The notes under the pieces: generated by a model
Told to the model about the DNA's origin: nothing
Databases searched by the model: none
The model's input: only the letters and a program-made list of their open reading frames with translations
Shown here: in pieces, positions 35,207-43,442 of the stretch
Layout: every line of letters begins with the position of its first letter
Numbering within the stretch: position 1 is the stretch's first letter
Made by a program: the position numbers and the translations under genes
Assembly: GCA_900549485.1 (NCBI GenBank)
Contig: UROG01000004.1
Coordinates: 1-64,000, forward strand
Origin: an uncultured Eubacteriales bacterium
GTDB lineage: Bacteria > Bacillota > Clostridia > Oscillospirales > Oscillospiraceae
Reading direction: 5' to 3'
Length of the DNA stretch: 64,000 nt

Positions 35207-36034
35207 ATGAAAAACACTGCAAAAGTTATACTGATCATTGTGCTTGCGGTATGTGTGGGTCTGTTCGTGTACAGCGGTCTTAATCTTATCAAAATCAACA
35301 AGGAATACAAAGAAGCCAGAGATTATTATGACGAGCTGAGCGAAACCTATGTCTCCGTCGCGCAGGAGCCGGAGAAAGATACCACATCCGACGCGGTCGA
35401 GGTCGATGAAAGCGCCGCGGATAAGGAGGTCTGCCCCATCACGGTCGATTTCAACAATCTGCTTGCTACGAACAAGGATGTCTGCGCATGGATATACTCT
35501 CCCGACACTGTCATCAACTATGTCGTGGTTCAGGGCGAGGACAACAACAATTACCTGCACCACAAGCTTGACGGCACATACAATGCAAGCGGCACACTGT
35601 TCATCGACTGCGAATGCAGCCCCAACTTCTCCGGTGCAAACACCATTATCTACGGTCACAATATGAAGGACGGCTCCATGTTCGCTTCCCTGCACAACTA
35701 TGTTGACCAGAGCTATTACGATGCGCACCCGATAATGTACATCAGCACTCCCGCCGGTGATTATAAGCTTGAGATATTCTCCTGCTTCACCTGCGATTTC
35801 GACGCTGATACCTATACGCTTTCGTTTGCAAGCGAGGCGGAATACAGCGCTTTCCTCAACAAGATGGTTTCTCAGTCCAACGTAAAAACAAACGTCTCCG
35901 TTGATTCAAGCGAGCGTATAGTCACTCTCTCCACCTGCACTTACGAATATGACAACGCAAGATACGTTGTCATGGGCAAGCTTGTCCCGATAGGTACGGA
36001 ATCCGTTACCCCTCCCGAGGTTCCCCAGGCCTGA
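35207..36034 (+). CDS. srtB: Class B sortase
   Basis: 275 residues. N-terminal signal-anchor helix (about 7-26), a short stalk, then the sortase barrel. Catalytic triad visible as H151 (IIYGHNMKDG), C244 (TLSTCTYEYDNARYV) and R252; the YGHNMKDGSMF segment and the TLSTCTYE form are those of class B. It joins substrate proteins to peptidoglycan or pilin lysines. GGAGG lies six bases before the ATG. No protein with an obvious sorting signal is encoded nearby, so the substrate is elsewhere. Monocistronic with its own terminator. Confidence 0.93.
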   Translation: MKNTAKVILIIVLAVCVGLFVYSGLNLIKINKEYKEARDYYDELSETYVSVAQEPEKDTTSDAVEVDESAADKEVCPITVDFNNLLATNKDVCAWIYSPDTVINYVVVQGEDNNNYLHHKLDGTYNASGTLFIDCECSPNFSGANTIIYGHNMKDGSMFASLHNYVDQSYYDAHPIMYISTPAGDYKLEIFSCFTCDFDADTYTLSFASEAEYSAFLNKMVSQSNVKTNVSVDSSERIVTLSTCTYEYDNARYVVMGKLVPIGTESVTPPEVPQA

Positions 36035-36039
36035 TAACT

Positions 36040-36077
36040 AAAAGCTCATCCCGCAAACACAGCCGGGATGAGCTTTT
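36040..36077 (+). terminator. Terminator of the sortase gene
   Basis: A 14-bp perfect stem (AAAAGCTCATCCCG with complement) followed by TT after a T-rich arm, six bases past the stop codon. Confidence 0.85.
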
Positions 36078-36105
36078 TTAATCTTGTCAGAGCGTCTCAA
36101 CAAGG

Positions 36106-36156
36106 TTCATTATAGTCAAAACCTCCGGCTCAGCCGGAGGTTTTGACTATAATGAA
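36106..36156. terminator. Long bidirectional terminator hairpin of secG
   Basis: A perfect inverted repeat of 25-base arms around one central base, rich in A/T on the outside and GC inside (ACCTCCGGCT). It lies directly after the secG stop on the minus strand and back to back with the sortase terminator. Confidence 0.8.
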
Positions 36157-36167
36157 TATTAATAAAA

Positions 36168-36404
36168 TCAGATCAGGTTGAGAACAAGGGTGAGGAGCGC
36201 AAACGCAAGCGCGAACCACTTGGTAGCCTTTGCAAGCTTGGCATCCAGAGTTTTCGCCTTTCCCTTGGAGAAGAATGTGTCCGCGCCGCCGCCGACAGCA
36301 CCGGAAAGACCGGCGCTCTTACCGCTCTGCATAAGCACGATAACGGTTACGGCAAGACCGGAAAGAACCTGAAGAATGGTGAAAATGAGCTTGAGAGTAG
36401 ACAT
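36168..36404 (-). CDS. secG: Preprotein translocase subunit SecG
   Basis: 78 residues, two transmembrane helices (about 3-22 and 56-77) joined by the conserved loop MQSGKSAGLSGAVGGGADTF. Accessory subunit of the SecYEG channel. A strong promoter lies 44 bases upstream of the ATG. Single-gene transcript. Confidence 0.94.
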   Translation of the reverse strand: MSTLKLIFTILQVLSGLAVTVIVLMQSGKSAGLSGAVGGGADTFFSKGKAKTLDAKLAKATKWFALAFALLTLVLNLI

Positions 36405-36447
36405 TTATTTCAATCCTTTCGATGTAATGCAAAATAACAGCTTACTG

Positions 36448-36476
36448 AGTATATCATATCCCGACAGGCAATTCAA
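36448..36476 (-). promoter_or_regulatory. Sigma-A-type promoter for secG
   Basis: TTGAAT (36471-36476), 17-base spacer, TATACT (36448-36453) on the minus strand. Confidence 0.75.
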
Positions 36477-36611
36477 GAGCTATTTTTCTTTTTTCGCGCA
36501 AATTCTGCGGGGCTGTCAGCAGGAGATTATATTCAGGTACTTTCGCTTTTGGCTTTTGATTATCTCTGCCGTCAACGGCGTCATTCCGTTTTTCTCCATA
36601 CGCGCAAGCTG

Positions 36612-37310
36612 TCAGTAGGTTTTTTCACCGGTTTCTTCCGCAGGCGCGCTTTCGCCCTTTTCCATTTCAATAGCCAGCTTCACAATGCGGCTCGTCCCGA
36701 GTCTGTCCGCGCCAAGTGCAATGAAATCCTCCGCGTCCTTTATGCTGGAAATGCCGCCCGCCGCCTTTACCCTGAGCGCGGCTGCGCTGTTTTCGCGCAG
36801 CAGCCTGACATCCTCACGCGTAGCGCCGCCCTTTGAGAAGCCGGTGGAGGTCTTTATATAATCTGCGCCGCTTTCGGAAACTATCCCGCACATCATTATT
36901 TTTTCCTCATCGGTAAGCAGGCAGCACTCGATTATCACCTTGAGCACCTGCCCGACAGTGACCTTGCGGATGGCCCTTATCTCCTTGCCTATTGCATCCC
37001 ACTGCTTGTCCTTGACCATGGAGAGATTAATGACCATGTCTATCTCATCCGCACCGTTCTTCACGGCATCCTCCGCCTCAAAAACCTTCGCGGCGGTCGT
37101 CATATAGCCGTTGGGGAAGCCGATAACGGTGCATATTTTCATTCTGTCGCCCACATAGCGCTTCGCGCCGTAAACATGGCACGGCGGGATGCAGACGCTT
37201 GCGCAGTCATATTTTATCGCCTGATCGCAAAGCGTGCGTATCTCGGCGGCGGTGCAGTCTGTCCTGAGCAGGGTATGGTCGCATTTTTTCAGAATATCGC
37301 TTATTTCCAT
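36612..37310 (-). CDS. deoC: Deoxyribose-phosphate aldolase
   Basis: 232 residues. Splits 2-deoxyribose 5-phosphate into glyceraldehyde 3-phosphate and acetaldehyde. The Schiff-base lysine is K153 in GADYIKTSTGFSKGGAT; DEIDMVINLSMVK and KVIIECCLL are the other active-site strands. GGAG lies before the ATG, and a promoter with consensus -10 is at 37356-37384. It works downstream of pyrimidine nucleoside phosphorylase (39279-40583), though the two are transcribed separately. Confidence 0.94.
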   Translation of the reverse strand: MEISDILKKCDHTLLRTDCTAAEIRTLCDQAIKYDCASVCIPPCHVYGAKRYVGDRMKICTVIGFPNGYMTTAAKVFEAEDAVKNGADEIDMVINLSMVKDKQWDAIGKEIRAIRKVTVGQVLKVIIECCLLTDEEKIMMCGIVSESGADYIKTSTGFSKGGATREDVRLLRENSAAALRVKAAGGISSIKDAEDFIALGADRLGTSRIVKLAIEMEKGESAPAEETGEKTY

Positions 37311-37355
37311 TTTATTGTCTCCTTATATATTTTCTTTATTTCATTAACCGAGGTG

Positions 37356-37384
37356 ATTATACATTTTTTCGCAGTCATATTCAA
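37356..37384 (-). promoter_or_regulatory. Sigma-A-type promoter for deoC
   Basis: TTGAAT (37379-37384), 17-base spacer, TATAAT (37356-37361) on the minus strand. Confidence 0.75.
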
Positions 37385-37435
37385 GTCTCCGCCGTGAATA
37401 GATTTAACTATCTTCACTTAAAGGATGGGACATGG

Positions 37436-38083
37436 ATGGACATTACATCTGAAAACAACAGCGTACTTCTCTGCGGAAACATGGCCGATAAGCCGCGCTA
37501 TTCTCATTCGAGCCGCGGGCAGGATTTTTACAGTTTTCCGCTTGAAATTCCGCGTCTTTCCGGAAATTATGACGTTCTGAACATTCTGGCAAGACCCGCT
37601 CTGCTGGAAAATGCCCGCGTGGAAAGCGGGGATAAGCTTTTTATCAGCGGTCAGCTGAGAACCTTCAATAACCGAAAAAACGAAGGCGCAAAGCTCATCA
37701 TCACGGTTTTCGCAAACCAATTGCAGCTGACCGGCGACGAATACAGGAACAGCATAATCCTTCACGGCACACTCTGCAAAAAGCCGAACCTGAGATGCAC
37801 CCCGATGGGCAGAGATATCTGCGATATGATGCTTGCGGTAAACCGGCGCTACGGCAGATCGGATTATATACCCTGCATTTGCTGGGGCAACCGTGCAAGA
37901 GCCGCCGCCGAATGGGACGTCGGCACTAAGCTTGACATCGAAGGGCGAATACAAAGCCGCAAGTACATAAAGCTCATCGACTCAGTCGCCCATGAGAAAA
38001 CAGCCTATGAGGTATCCGTAACGGAAGTACGCGAGGTAAGCTCTGACAGCAAATATTATGTAAACAATATTCTGTGTACTTAA
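37436..38083 (+). CDS. Single-stranded DNA-binding protein-like with two OB folds
   Basis: 215 residues from ATG 37436, which follows AAGGATGGG; a GTG at 37394 is an alternative. The chain is a tandem of two OB-type domains: residues ~7-98 (NSVLLCGNMADKPRYS ... SGDKLFISGQLRT) and ~103-205 (NSIILHGTLCKKPNLR ... VGTKLDIEGRIQSR). The second is closer to ordinary SSB, including a CICWGNRA strand. There is no acidic SSB C-terminal tip, so it probably does not recruit repair proteins as housekeeping SSB does. Its exact role is unknown. Confidence 0.75.
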   Translation: MDITSENNSVLLCGNMADKPRYSHSSRGQDFYSFPLEIPRLSGNYDVLNILARPALLENARVESGDKLFISGQLRTFNNRKNEGAKLIITVFANQLQLTGDEYRNSIILHGTLCKKPNLRCTPMGRDICDMMLAVNRRYGRSDYIPCICWGNRARAAAEWDVGTKLDIEGRIQSRKYIKLIDSVAHEKTAYEVSVTEVREVSSDSKYYVNNILCT

Positions 38084-38113
38084 TTATGTATATTCGTTGT
38101 CCTTTCGGCAAGC

Positions 38114-39247
38114 TCAGCCTATCGTCTGCGTAAGCGACTGACCGCAGGTTAGGCATATGCTTACCGAAGTGCCGGGAACGTCAATGGTAGGCGGCACATA
38201 CGACACGCAGAACCATTCGTGAACATGGGCGCAGTATCCCGTCCCGTGCAGCTTGCCGTCGCAGAGATAGCCAAGGCAGTTTCTGCACTTCCCGTGTTCG
38301 ATATCCGAAACACGGCAATGCCCGGCAATTCCGCAGTCTGCAACGGCATGATTTTCATCATACTCCGCACTGCATCTATAATGGCCGCATGGGGCAAGAT
38401 GTATCGCACCGGCCGTATTTTCCCCGCATTGCGGGCATATGCTTCCGACCGTCAGATCCTCCCCGTTGGTCACGACCCTGAAGCTCAGGGACGCTATGCC
38501 CGCGTTCATGCCGTTTGAATAGTTCAAGACCGCACGGCCCTCGCCGACGGCACTGATCTCTGCCGCGCCGGCAGCGCAGACGACCTCCGGCGCGGTGGAT
38601 ACGACGGTATAGCCGTCGGGGGCTTTGAGCGTCTGCCTGACGGCGGTAAGCGTACCGTCTTCATCCTCGCGGAGGAAAAAGCTGTTGGACAGGCACACTG
38701 CCGGCGCATACTCCGTGCTGCCGAACAGCGCGGCATATTTTTCGGTGCAGCGCTGCTTTATTTCCCCGTGTACGGCGGTTCCGTCCTTCAGCACGGACAG
38801 TCCGCCGGAATCGCGCCGCACCTCATAATCGTAAGAAGTCTCCGGATCCTGCGCGTATTCCACACGCAGATCCTGATTTTTCTTTTCGCCCGACGTGCCG
38901 GAGATATATGATCCGGTGAAGCCGCCGGACGCGTCAAAATCCGCGCCTGAAACTGACCTTCCGTCCGCGAACATAAGTATTCTTGCCTCACGGCCGCACG
39001 AGAAAAAACCTTTCAGCGTTATCTCTCCGCCGGTATATATGTGCAGGCTGTCCGCGTCCCGTCTAAGCTCATCGACGGCGGAAAGATAAAAATCCGCCGT
39101 ATAGCTCAGCCCGTTATCCGCATCAATGAACACCATCTGCCCGCTTTCCGCCCGCTCTATATGCTCCATCGCAAAGGCGGCGCAGTGCGGCAGCATCAGC
39201 GCCATGAACAGAATTGCCGTTAATTGCCTGAACCGGATACGCCTCAA
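38114..39247 (-). CDS. Secreted protein with a Cys/His-rich, zinc-ribbon/RING-like C-terminus
   Basis: 377 residues from a TTG at 39247 with GGAGG eight bases upstream; a longer TTG start at 39262 is possible. Signal peptide: basic RRIRFRQ, hydrophobic LTAILFMALML, cleavage near CAAFA. The middle is an all-beta domain without family assignment. The last ~110 residues hold paired CxxC and Cys/His spacings: CPQCGENTAG, APCGHYRC, CGIAGHCRVSDIEHGKCRNC, CDGKLHGTGYCAHVHEWFC and CLTCGQ. Such clusters usually bind zinc inside cells; in an exported protein of an anaerobe this is unusual. It follows pdp by 31 bases and may be read through from it. Confidence 0.7.
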   Translation of the reverse strand: MRRIRFRQLTAILFMALMLPHCAAFAMEHIERAESGQMVFIDADNGLSYTADFYLSAVDELRRDADSLHIYTGGEITLKGFFSCGREARILMFADGRSVSGADFDASGGFTGSYISGTSGEKKNQDLRVEYAQDPETSYDYEVRRDSGGLSVLKDGTAVHGEIKQRCTEKYAALFGSTEYAPAVCLSNSFFLREDEDGTLTAVRQTLKAPDGYTVVSTAPEVVCAAGAAEISAVGEGRAVLNYSNGMNAGIASLSFRVVTNGEDLTVGSICPQCGENTAGAIHLAPCGHYRCSAEYDENHAVADCGIAGHCRVSDIEHGKCRNCLGYLCDGKLHGTGYCAHVHEWFCVSYVPPTIDVPGTSVSICLTCGQSLTQTIG

Positions 39248-39278
39248 CCGTCTCACCTCCAAGCGCGGTGTGCAGCCA

Positions 39279-40583
39279 TCACATGACGACCTGTTTGATA
39301 ATGCTCCCCTTTTCGACCTTGTCCTCGCTCATCACGAAGCAGTCTCTCAGCTCCTGCGCGGCGCTCCGGGCGCTGCTCTCGTCTGCGGCGTGGAGATAGG
39401 CAAGCACATCGCCCTTTTCCACCCTGTCGCCGACCTTTCTGCAGAAGATTATGCCGACGGACAGATCAATGCTGCTTTCCTTTGTGACGCGGCCGCCGCC
39501 GAGACGCATTGAGACAAGTCCGGTCTTTTCGGCCTTGATATGCTTTATATAACCGGCGTTTTCCGCCGTCACGGGATAGACAAGCTTTGCCGCAGGCAGT
39601 GCGGACGTGTCATAGACGTCCCGGCGCTGTCCTCCCTGCCCCTCTACAAGGTCGGCAAGCTTTGCAAGCGCGGTGCCGTCCGCTATGGTTTTTCTGAGCA
39701 TCTTCCTGCCCTCGTCAAGACTTCCGGCAATGCCGCTCAGATGCAGAATAGCCGAGCCGAGAGCAAGACACACCTCCAGAAGGTCATTCTCCGTCTCGCC
39801 CTTGAGGACGGATATCGCCTCCTTGACCTCAAGCGCGTTGCCGACGGCGCTTCCGAGGGGCTGATCCATATCGGTAATAATAGCCGCGCACTTTTTGCCT
39901 GCGCCCTTGCCTATCCTCGTCATGGCATGGGCAAGCTCCGCCGCATCCTGCTCCGTCTTCATGAAAGCGCCGTCGCCGCACTTGACGTCGAGTACGATGA
40001 CATCAGCGCCCGCGGCAAGCTTCTTTGACATTATAGAGCTTGAAATAAGCGGGATACTCGGCACCGTGCCGGTCACGTCGCGCAGGGCATAGAGCTTTTT
40101 GTCCGCAGGATCAATATCTGCGGTCTGTCCGATGATGGCAATGCCGAGGGTGTTGACGTTATTATAAAACTGCTTCTCATCGAGCGCCGTGGAAAAGCCC
40201 GGAAAGCTTTCAAGCTTGTCTATCGTGCCGCCGGTGAAGCCGAGGCCGCGTCCGGACATCTTGGCGATCTTCACGCCGCACGCGGCGACCATCGGGCAAA
40301 GCACAAGACTTGTCTTATCTCCGACGCCGCCGGTAGAATGTTTATCCGCCTTGACGCCCTTTATGGCGCTCAGGTCAATAACATCCCCGGAATTCATCAT
40401 GGACAGGGTAAGGTCAAGCGTTTCCTGATCGTTCATGCCCCGGAAAAGGATCGCCATACACATGGCGGACATCTGATAATCGGGTATCACATCCGCCGTA
40501 TAGTTTTTTATCATAAATTCGATTTCTTCTTTTGTGAGGACGCCGCCGTCACGCTTTTTCGCAATAAGCTCGTTCATCTGCAT
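39279..40583 (-). CDS. pdp: Pyrimidine-nucleoside phosphorylase
   Basis: 434 residues of the thymidine/pyrimidine phosphorylase family. Phosphorolyses thymidine and uridine to the base and (deoxy)ribose 1-phosphate. Family signature KMSGRGLGFTGGTIDKLES (residues ~108-126) and the phosphate loop KHSTGGVGDKTS are present; a C-terminal domain from ~345 is the alpha/beta lobe. GGAGG precedes the ATG by 8 bases and a good promoter sits at 40637-40665. Confidence 0.95.
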   Translation of the reverse strand: MQMNELIAKKRDGGVLTKEEIEFMIKNYTADVIPDYQMSAMCMAILFRGMNDQETLDLTLSMMNSGDVIDLSAIKGVKADKHSTGGVGDKTSLVLCPMVAACGVKIAKMSGRGLGFTGGTIDKLESFPGFSTALDEKQFYNNVNTLGIAIIGQTADIDPADKKLYALRDVTGTVPSIPLISSSIMSKKLAAGADVIVLDVKCGDGAFMKTEQDAAELAHAMTRIGKGAGKKCAAIITDMDQPLGSAVGNALEVKEAISVLKGETENDLLEVCLALGSAILHLSGIAGSLDEGRKMLRKTIADGTALAKLADLVEGQGGQRRDVYDTSALPAAKLVYPVTAENAGYIKHIKAEKTGLVSMRLGGGRVTKESSIDLSVGIIFCRKVGDRVEKGDVLAYLHAADESSARSAAQELRDCFVMSEDKVEKGSIIKQVVM

Positions 40584-40636
40584 AGTAATTACCTCCGGAT
40601 TTGTTTTTGTTTTTCTATATTATCTGATATTAGTTG

Positions 40637-40665
40637 ATTATACATTATTTTCCATTGTTTCTCAA
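40637..40665 (-). promoter_or_regulatory. Sigma-A-type promoter for pdp
   Basis: TTGAGA (40660-40665), 17-base spacer, TATAAT (40637-40642) on the minus strand. The -35 box overlaps the stop of the preceding gene. Confidence 0.75.
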
Positions 40666-41141
40666 TAGCGGAAAAGCATATATCCGCGCCCGTTGATCAT
40701 TTTTATTCTGTTTTTCGCCCTGCCGCCGCGGATATCTGCGGGCAGGGCAATAATATCGCTGATGCCGTCGTTTGCGGCAAGGCTTCCGTCCGCTCTTTCT
40801 ATCCATACAAGCGCGCCGTTTTCAATTGTCTTTCTCTCTCTGTTATCTCTTTTTTCGTCGGTTCGTCTTGCTTCAGCGGCTTTTACGCCGTTTTCGGCGG
40901 CGTACTCTATATGCGGCAGCTCCTTCATGGCGCTTCGGCTGAGCTTCTTTTCAAAAAGCACATATCCGTCCCGGCTCTCCGCCACGCCGAGCCGGTATTC
41001 CCTGCCGTCCCCGCAGACACTGATGCGGAGTATGCTATCCTCTATTCCCTCCGCCTCAACACGCAGAACGGTATATATCCCGCTCTCCTCCGCGCTGAGC
41101 TTCCCGCACGGTCTTCCTTTATAATAAAACGGATATTCCAT
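40662..41141 (-). CDS. Hypothetical protein
   Basis: 159 residues, soluble, charged (central run EARRTDEKRDNRERKT). I do not recognise it. It starts with MEYPFYYKGRPCGKLS and ends in a basic stretch RGGRAKNRIKMINGRGYML. The N-terminal ~85 residues look like a small beta domain repeating short strands with internal charged turns. It lies between the MazF terminator and pdp. The ribosome site is weak (GGCGGTGAG). Confidence 0.6.
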   Translation of the reverse strand: MEYPFYYKGRPCGKLSAEESGIYTVLRVEAEGIEDSILRISVCGDGREYRLGVAESRDGYVLFEKKLSRSAMKELPHIEYAAENGVKAAEARRTDEKRDNRERKTIENGALVWIERADGSLAANDGISDIIALPADIRGGRAKNRIKMINGRGYMLFRY

Positions 41142-41164
41142 TCACTCACCGCCCAAGAAAAAAT

Positions 41165-41190
41165 GACCCGCTCAATTATATGAGCGGGTC
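41165..41190 (-). terminator. Terminator after mazF
   Basis: A 10-bp stem (GACCCGCTCA with complement, 6-base loop). On the minus strand it is followed by ATTTTTTC. Confidence 0.85.
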
Positions 41191-41247
41191 TGCCGGTCAG
41201 AGAACCGTTGTCCCCTGCCGGTAAAAAAAGTCCGAATTTTTTTGTTA

Positions 41248-41595
41248 TTACATCACGCCGAGACCGAAGCTCACCGCAAGAGCGTTGTCCACGGCGCTCA
41301 TTGTTCCCTCGTCAAGTCTCCCCATCCGCTCCCGCAGACGGGATTTGTCAAGCGTCCTTATCTGCTCAAGCAGAATAACGCTGTTTCTGTTGAGTCCCAC
41401 GCTTTTCGCCTCAAGCTCAATATGCGTGGGCAATCGGGCTTTGCCGATCTGACTTGTGATCGCGGCGGCTATGACCGTGGGCGAATGTTTGTTGCCCGTA
41501 TCGTTCTGGACGATCAGCACAGGACGCATCCCGCCCTGCTCACTGCCAACCACGGGAGACAAATCGGCGTAATAGATATCTCCTCGTCTGACCAT
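41248..41595 (-). CDS. MazF/PemK family endoribonuclease
   Basis: 115 residues from ATG 41595 (GGAG at 10 bases). MVRRGDIYYADLSPVVGSEQGGMRPVLI is the family start (shown here only to describe the order RGDIYYADL then GSEQGG), with the conserved arginine/threonine active-site strands NKHSPTVIAAAIT. Toxins of this family cut mRNA at short sequences; the chromosomal Firmicutes form (NdoA/EndoA) is the closest by look. No antitoxin gene is visible: the 109 bases upstream are non-coding and no alr-mazE pair is present, so the partner is missing or elsewhere. Confidence 0.9.
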   Translation of the reverse strand: MVRRGDIYYADLSPVVGSEQGGMRPVLIVQNDTGNKHSPTVIAAAITSQIGKARLPTHIELEAKSVGLNRNSVILLEQIRTLDKSRLRERMGRLDEGTMSAVDNALAVSFGLGVM

Positions 41596-41704
41596 GTGTT
41601 TCACACTCCGTGAAAATAATAGCCCATTACATAATATGTAACAGCACTATCATTTTCCCACGCTGAGGAGAATTTTATTCATATACGGCGCGTTCCTGAC
41701 GGCA

Positions 41705-42436
41705 TTATATGATAAATCCGCCGTCCACACTCAGCACCTGACCCGTTGTATAGCGCGAATTTGCAAGGAAAAGCACCGCCTCGGCTATTTCCTCGGGCTT
41801 GCCGAGCCGTCCGAGCGGGATGACCTCCTTCGCAAGCATATCAAGCGTCTCCTGTCCGAGAACCTTGACCATATCGGTGTCGATGACGCCGGGGGCAACG
41901 CAGTTTACCCTTATCCCCGTCGGCGCAAGCTCTGCCGCGAGGGAGCGCGTCAGGCCGATTATGGCATGCTTTGTTGCGGAGTAGGCTGCTTCGCACGATG
42001 CGCCGTGACTGCCCCAGATGGAGCTTATATTGACGATGCAGCCGTCATGCTCATGCAGCATATTGCCGAGGACGGCCTGTGTGCAGTTGAAGCAGCCGTT
42101 GACATTCACGTCAAAAATGCGCTTCCATGTTCCCGGCGTTATATCCTGAAACTGCTGCTGCTTTGCGATACCCGCGTTGTTGACAAGCAGCGTGACGGGA
42201 CCGAGCGTTTTTTCGATCTCCGCCGTCATTTTCTTTACGCTGTCCGCCTCCGCCACATCGCAGCGGCAGGTCATCACTTCACAGCCCTTGCCCCGGAGTT
42301 CTGCGGCAAGCGCCTCCGCTTTATCGGCGTGCTCAATATAATTTATGCAGACGCTCCACCCGTTTTCGGCAAGCACTTTCGCCGTGGCGGCGCCTATGCC
42401 CCTCGAGGAGCCGGTGACAAGCGCGACTTTTTTCAT
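41705..42436 (-). CDS. Short-chain dehydrogenase/reductase, FabG-like
   Basis: 243 residues. Rossmann motif TGSSRGIGAATAK (8-20), NNAGIA, catalytic Ser in ISSIWG and YSATKHA with the Tyr/Lys pair; C-terminus ANSRYTTGQVLSVDGG is typical of FabG-type 3-oxoacyl-ACP reductases. Alternatively it could be the YmfI-type elongation factor P 5-aminopentanone reductase, which has the same motifs. Its ATG overlaps the plsC stop by four bases, which favours a lipid role, but no other fatty-acid synthesis gene is near. Confidence 0.85.
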   Translation of the reverse strand: MKKVALVTGSSRGIGAATAKVLAENGWSVCINYIEHADKAEALAAELRGKGCEVMTCRCDVAEADSVKKMTAEIEKTLGPVTLLVNNAGIAKQQQFQDITPGTWKRIFDVNVNGCFNCTQAVLGNMLHEHDGCIVNISSIWGSHGASCEAAYSATKHAIIGLTRSLAAELAPTGIRVNCVAPGVIDTDMVKVLGQETLDMLAKEVIPLGRLGKPEEIAEAVLFLANSRYTTGQVLSVDGGFII

Positions 42437-43272
42437 GCCGTTCTTGCTCCTGCCGCGTTTTCCGTTTCGCTTTCGGCCTTCTCAACGCATTTTCTTATAA
42501 GCTCACTGCTGCGATCCGCCAGTTCCTTTGTTGAAGCTTCCCTGACCTCATCGGCGGGGATCACCTCAAGAATATGAAGTTCTGTGTCGGTAATGCGTCT
42601 GAACATATTCCTGTTGATGCTCTCTGTGCCGCAGAGCGCAGCCACCACCACCGGCGTCCCGGCCTTCTGCGCGATCTTGAATGCGCCCGGGCGGAACGGC
42701 AGAAGCGTATCGCCCGTCTTGTTCCTTGTCCCTTCCGGGAATATCGCCATGGAGCAGAAATTCTTTTTCAGATAATCCGCAGCGGTAAGCACCGTTTTCA
42801 GCGCTTCCCTGTCGTTTGCCCTGTCGATCGGCAGACAGCCCGCGCCGTACCCGATCTTGCCCACGACAGGAAGCGCAAGCGCCGAGGGCTTGCCGATAAA
42901 CGCCATTTCATACTTTCTCAGATACTTCATGAAAATAAGCGGATCGAAAAGTGAACGGTGATTGCTCACGAGCAGGAATCTCTCGCCCTCCGGCAGCTTT
43001 TCAAGGCCGTAAACCTTCGTGCGCACCCAGCAGTAGCCCAGCGCAAGCGTAGAAATTCCCACGCAGCCGCCGCGGCAAAGCGCACTCTGCCGACGTATGG
43101 GCTTTGAATTGTCGATAAACAGGCCGACGATCGCCCAGAAGCACATATAAAGCACGTTAAGCGCAATAAAGCTCAGCACGAAAACAAGAAGCGCCCTTAA
43201 TATCCCCGTCTGGGTAAAATATAAAAATATCGCCGAGACGATTATTGCAAGGATCAGAAAAAGCAATATCAC
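42433..43272 (-). CDS. plsC: 1-acyl-sn-glycerol-3-phosphate acyltransferase (PlsC family)
   Basis: 279 residues from a GTG at 43272 with GGGGG eight bases upstream. A TTG at 43308 is in frame, but the promoter at 43312-43339 would start transcription at or beyond that codon, so the GTG is preferred. Two N-terminal membrane helices, then the acyltransferase motifs NHRSLFD (104-110, catalytic H105 and D110), FPEGTR (179-184 region) and a VVAALCGTE strand. Makes phosphatidic acid from lysophosphatidic acid. Coupled to the SDR gene downstream. Confidence 0.9.
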   Translation of the reverse strand: MILLFLILAIIVSAIFLYFTQTGILRALLVFVLSFIALNVLYMCFWAIVGLFIDNSKPIRRQSALCRGGCVGISTLALGYCWVRTKVYGLEKLPEGERFLLVSNHRSLFDPLIFMKYLRKYEMAFIGKPSALALPVVGKIGYGAGCLPIDRANDREALKTVLTAADYLKKNFCSMAIFPEGTRNKTGDTLLPFRPGAFKIAQKAGTPVVVAALCGTESINRNMFRRITDTELHILEVIPADEVREASTKELADRSSELIRKCVEKAESETENAAGARTA

Positions 43273-43311
43273 AACGATAACCCCCTGTGCGGTAAAATTT
43301 CTTTTCAAGAT

Positions 43312-43339
43312 ATAATACCACTTATTTTATTTTTTCCAA
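43312..43339 (-). promoter_or_regulatory. Promoter for plsC
   Basis: TTGGAA (43334-43339), 16-base spacer, TATTAT (43312-43317) on the minus strand. Back to back with the promoter at 43384-43412. Confidence 0.6.
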
Positions 43340-43383
43340 GACTGCAAGTGCAAACTTGATGAAAAATTTACATTTATCAGACG

Positions 43384-43412
43384 TTGACAATATCATGCAG
43401 AACAAATAAGAT
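43384..43412 (+). promoter_or_regulatory. Promoter for the S24-like gene
   Basis: Consensus TTGACA (43384-43389), 17-base spacer, TAAGAT (43407-43412), 31 bases before the ATG. Confidence 0.75.
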
Positions 43413-43442
43413 ATTGTAAAAACACTGTCAGGCGGTGAAGGA

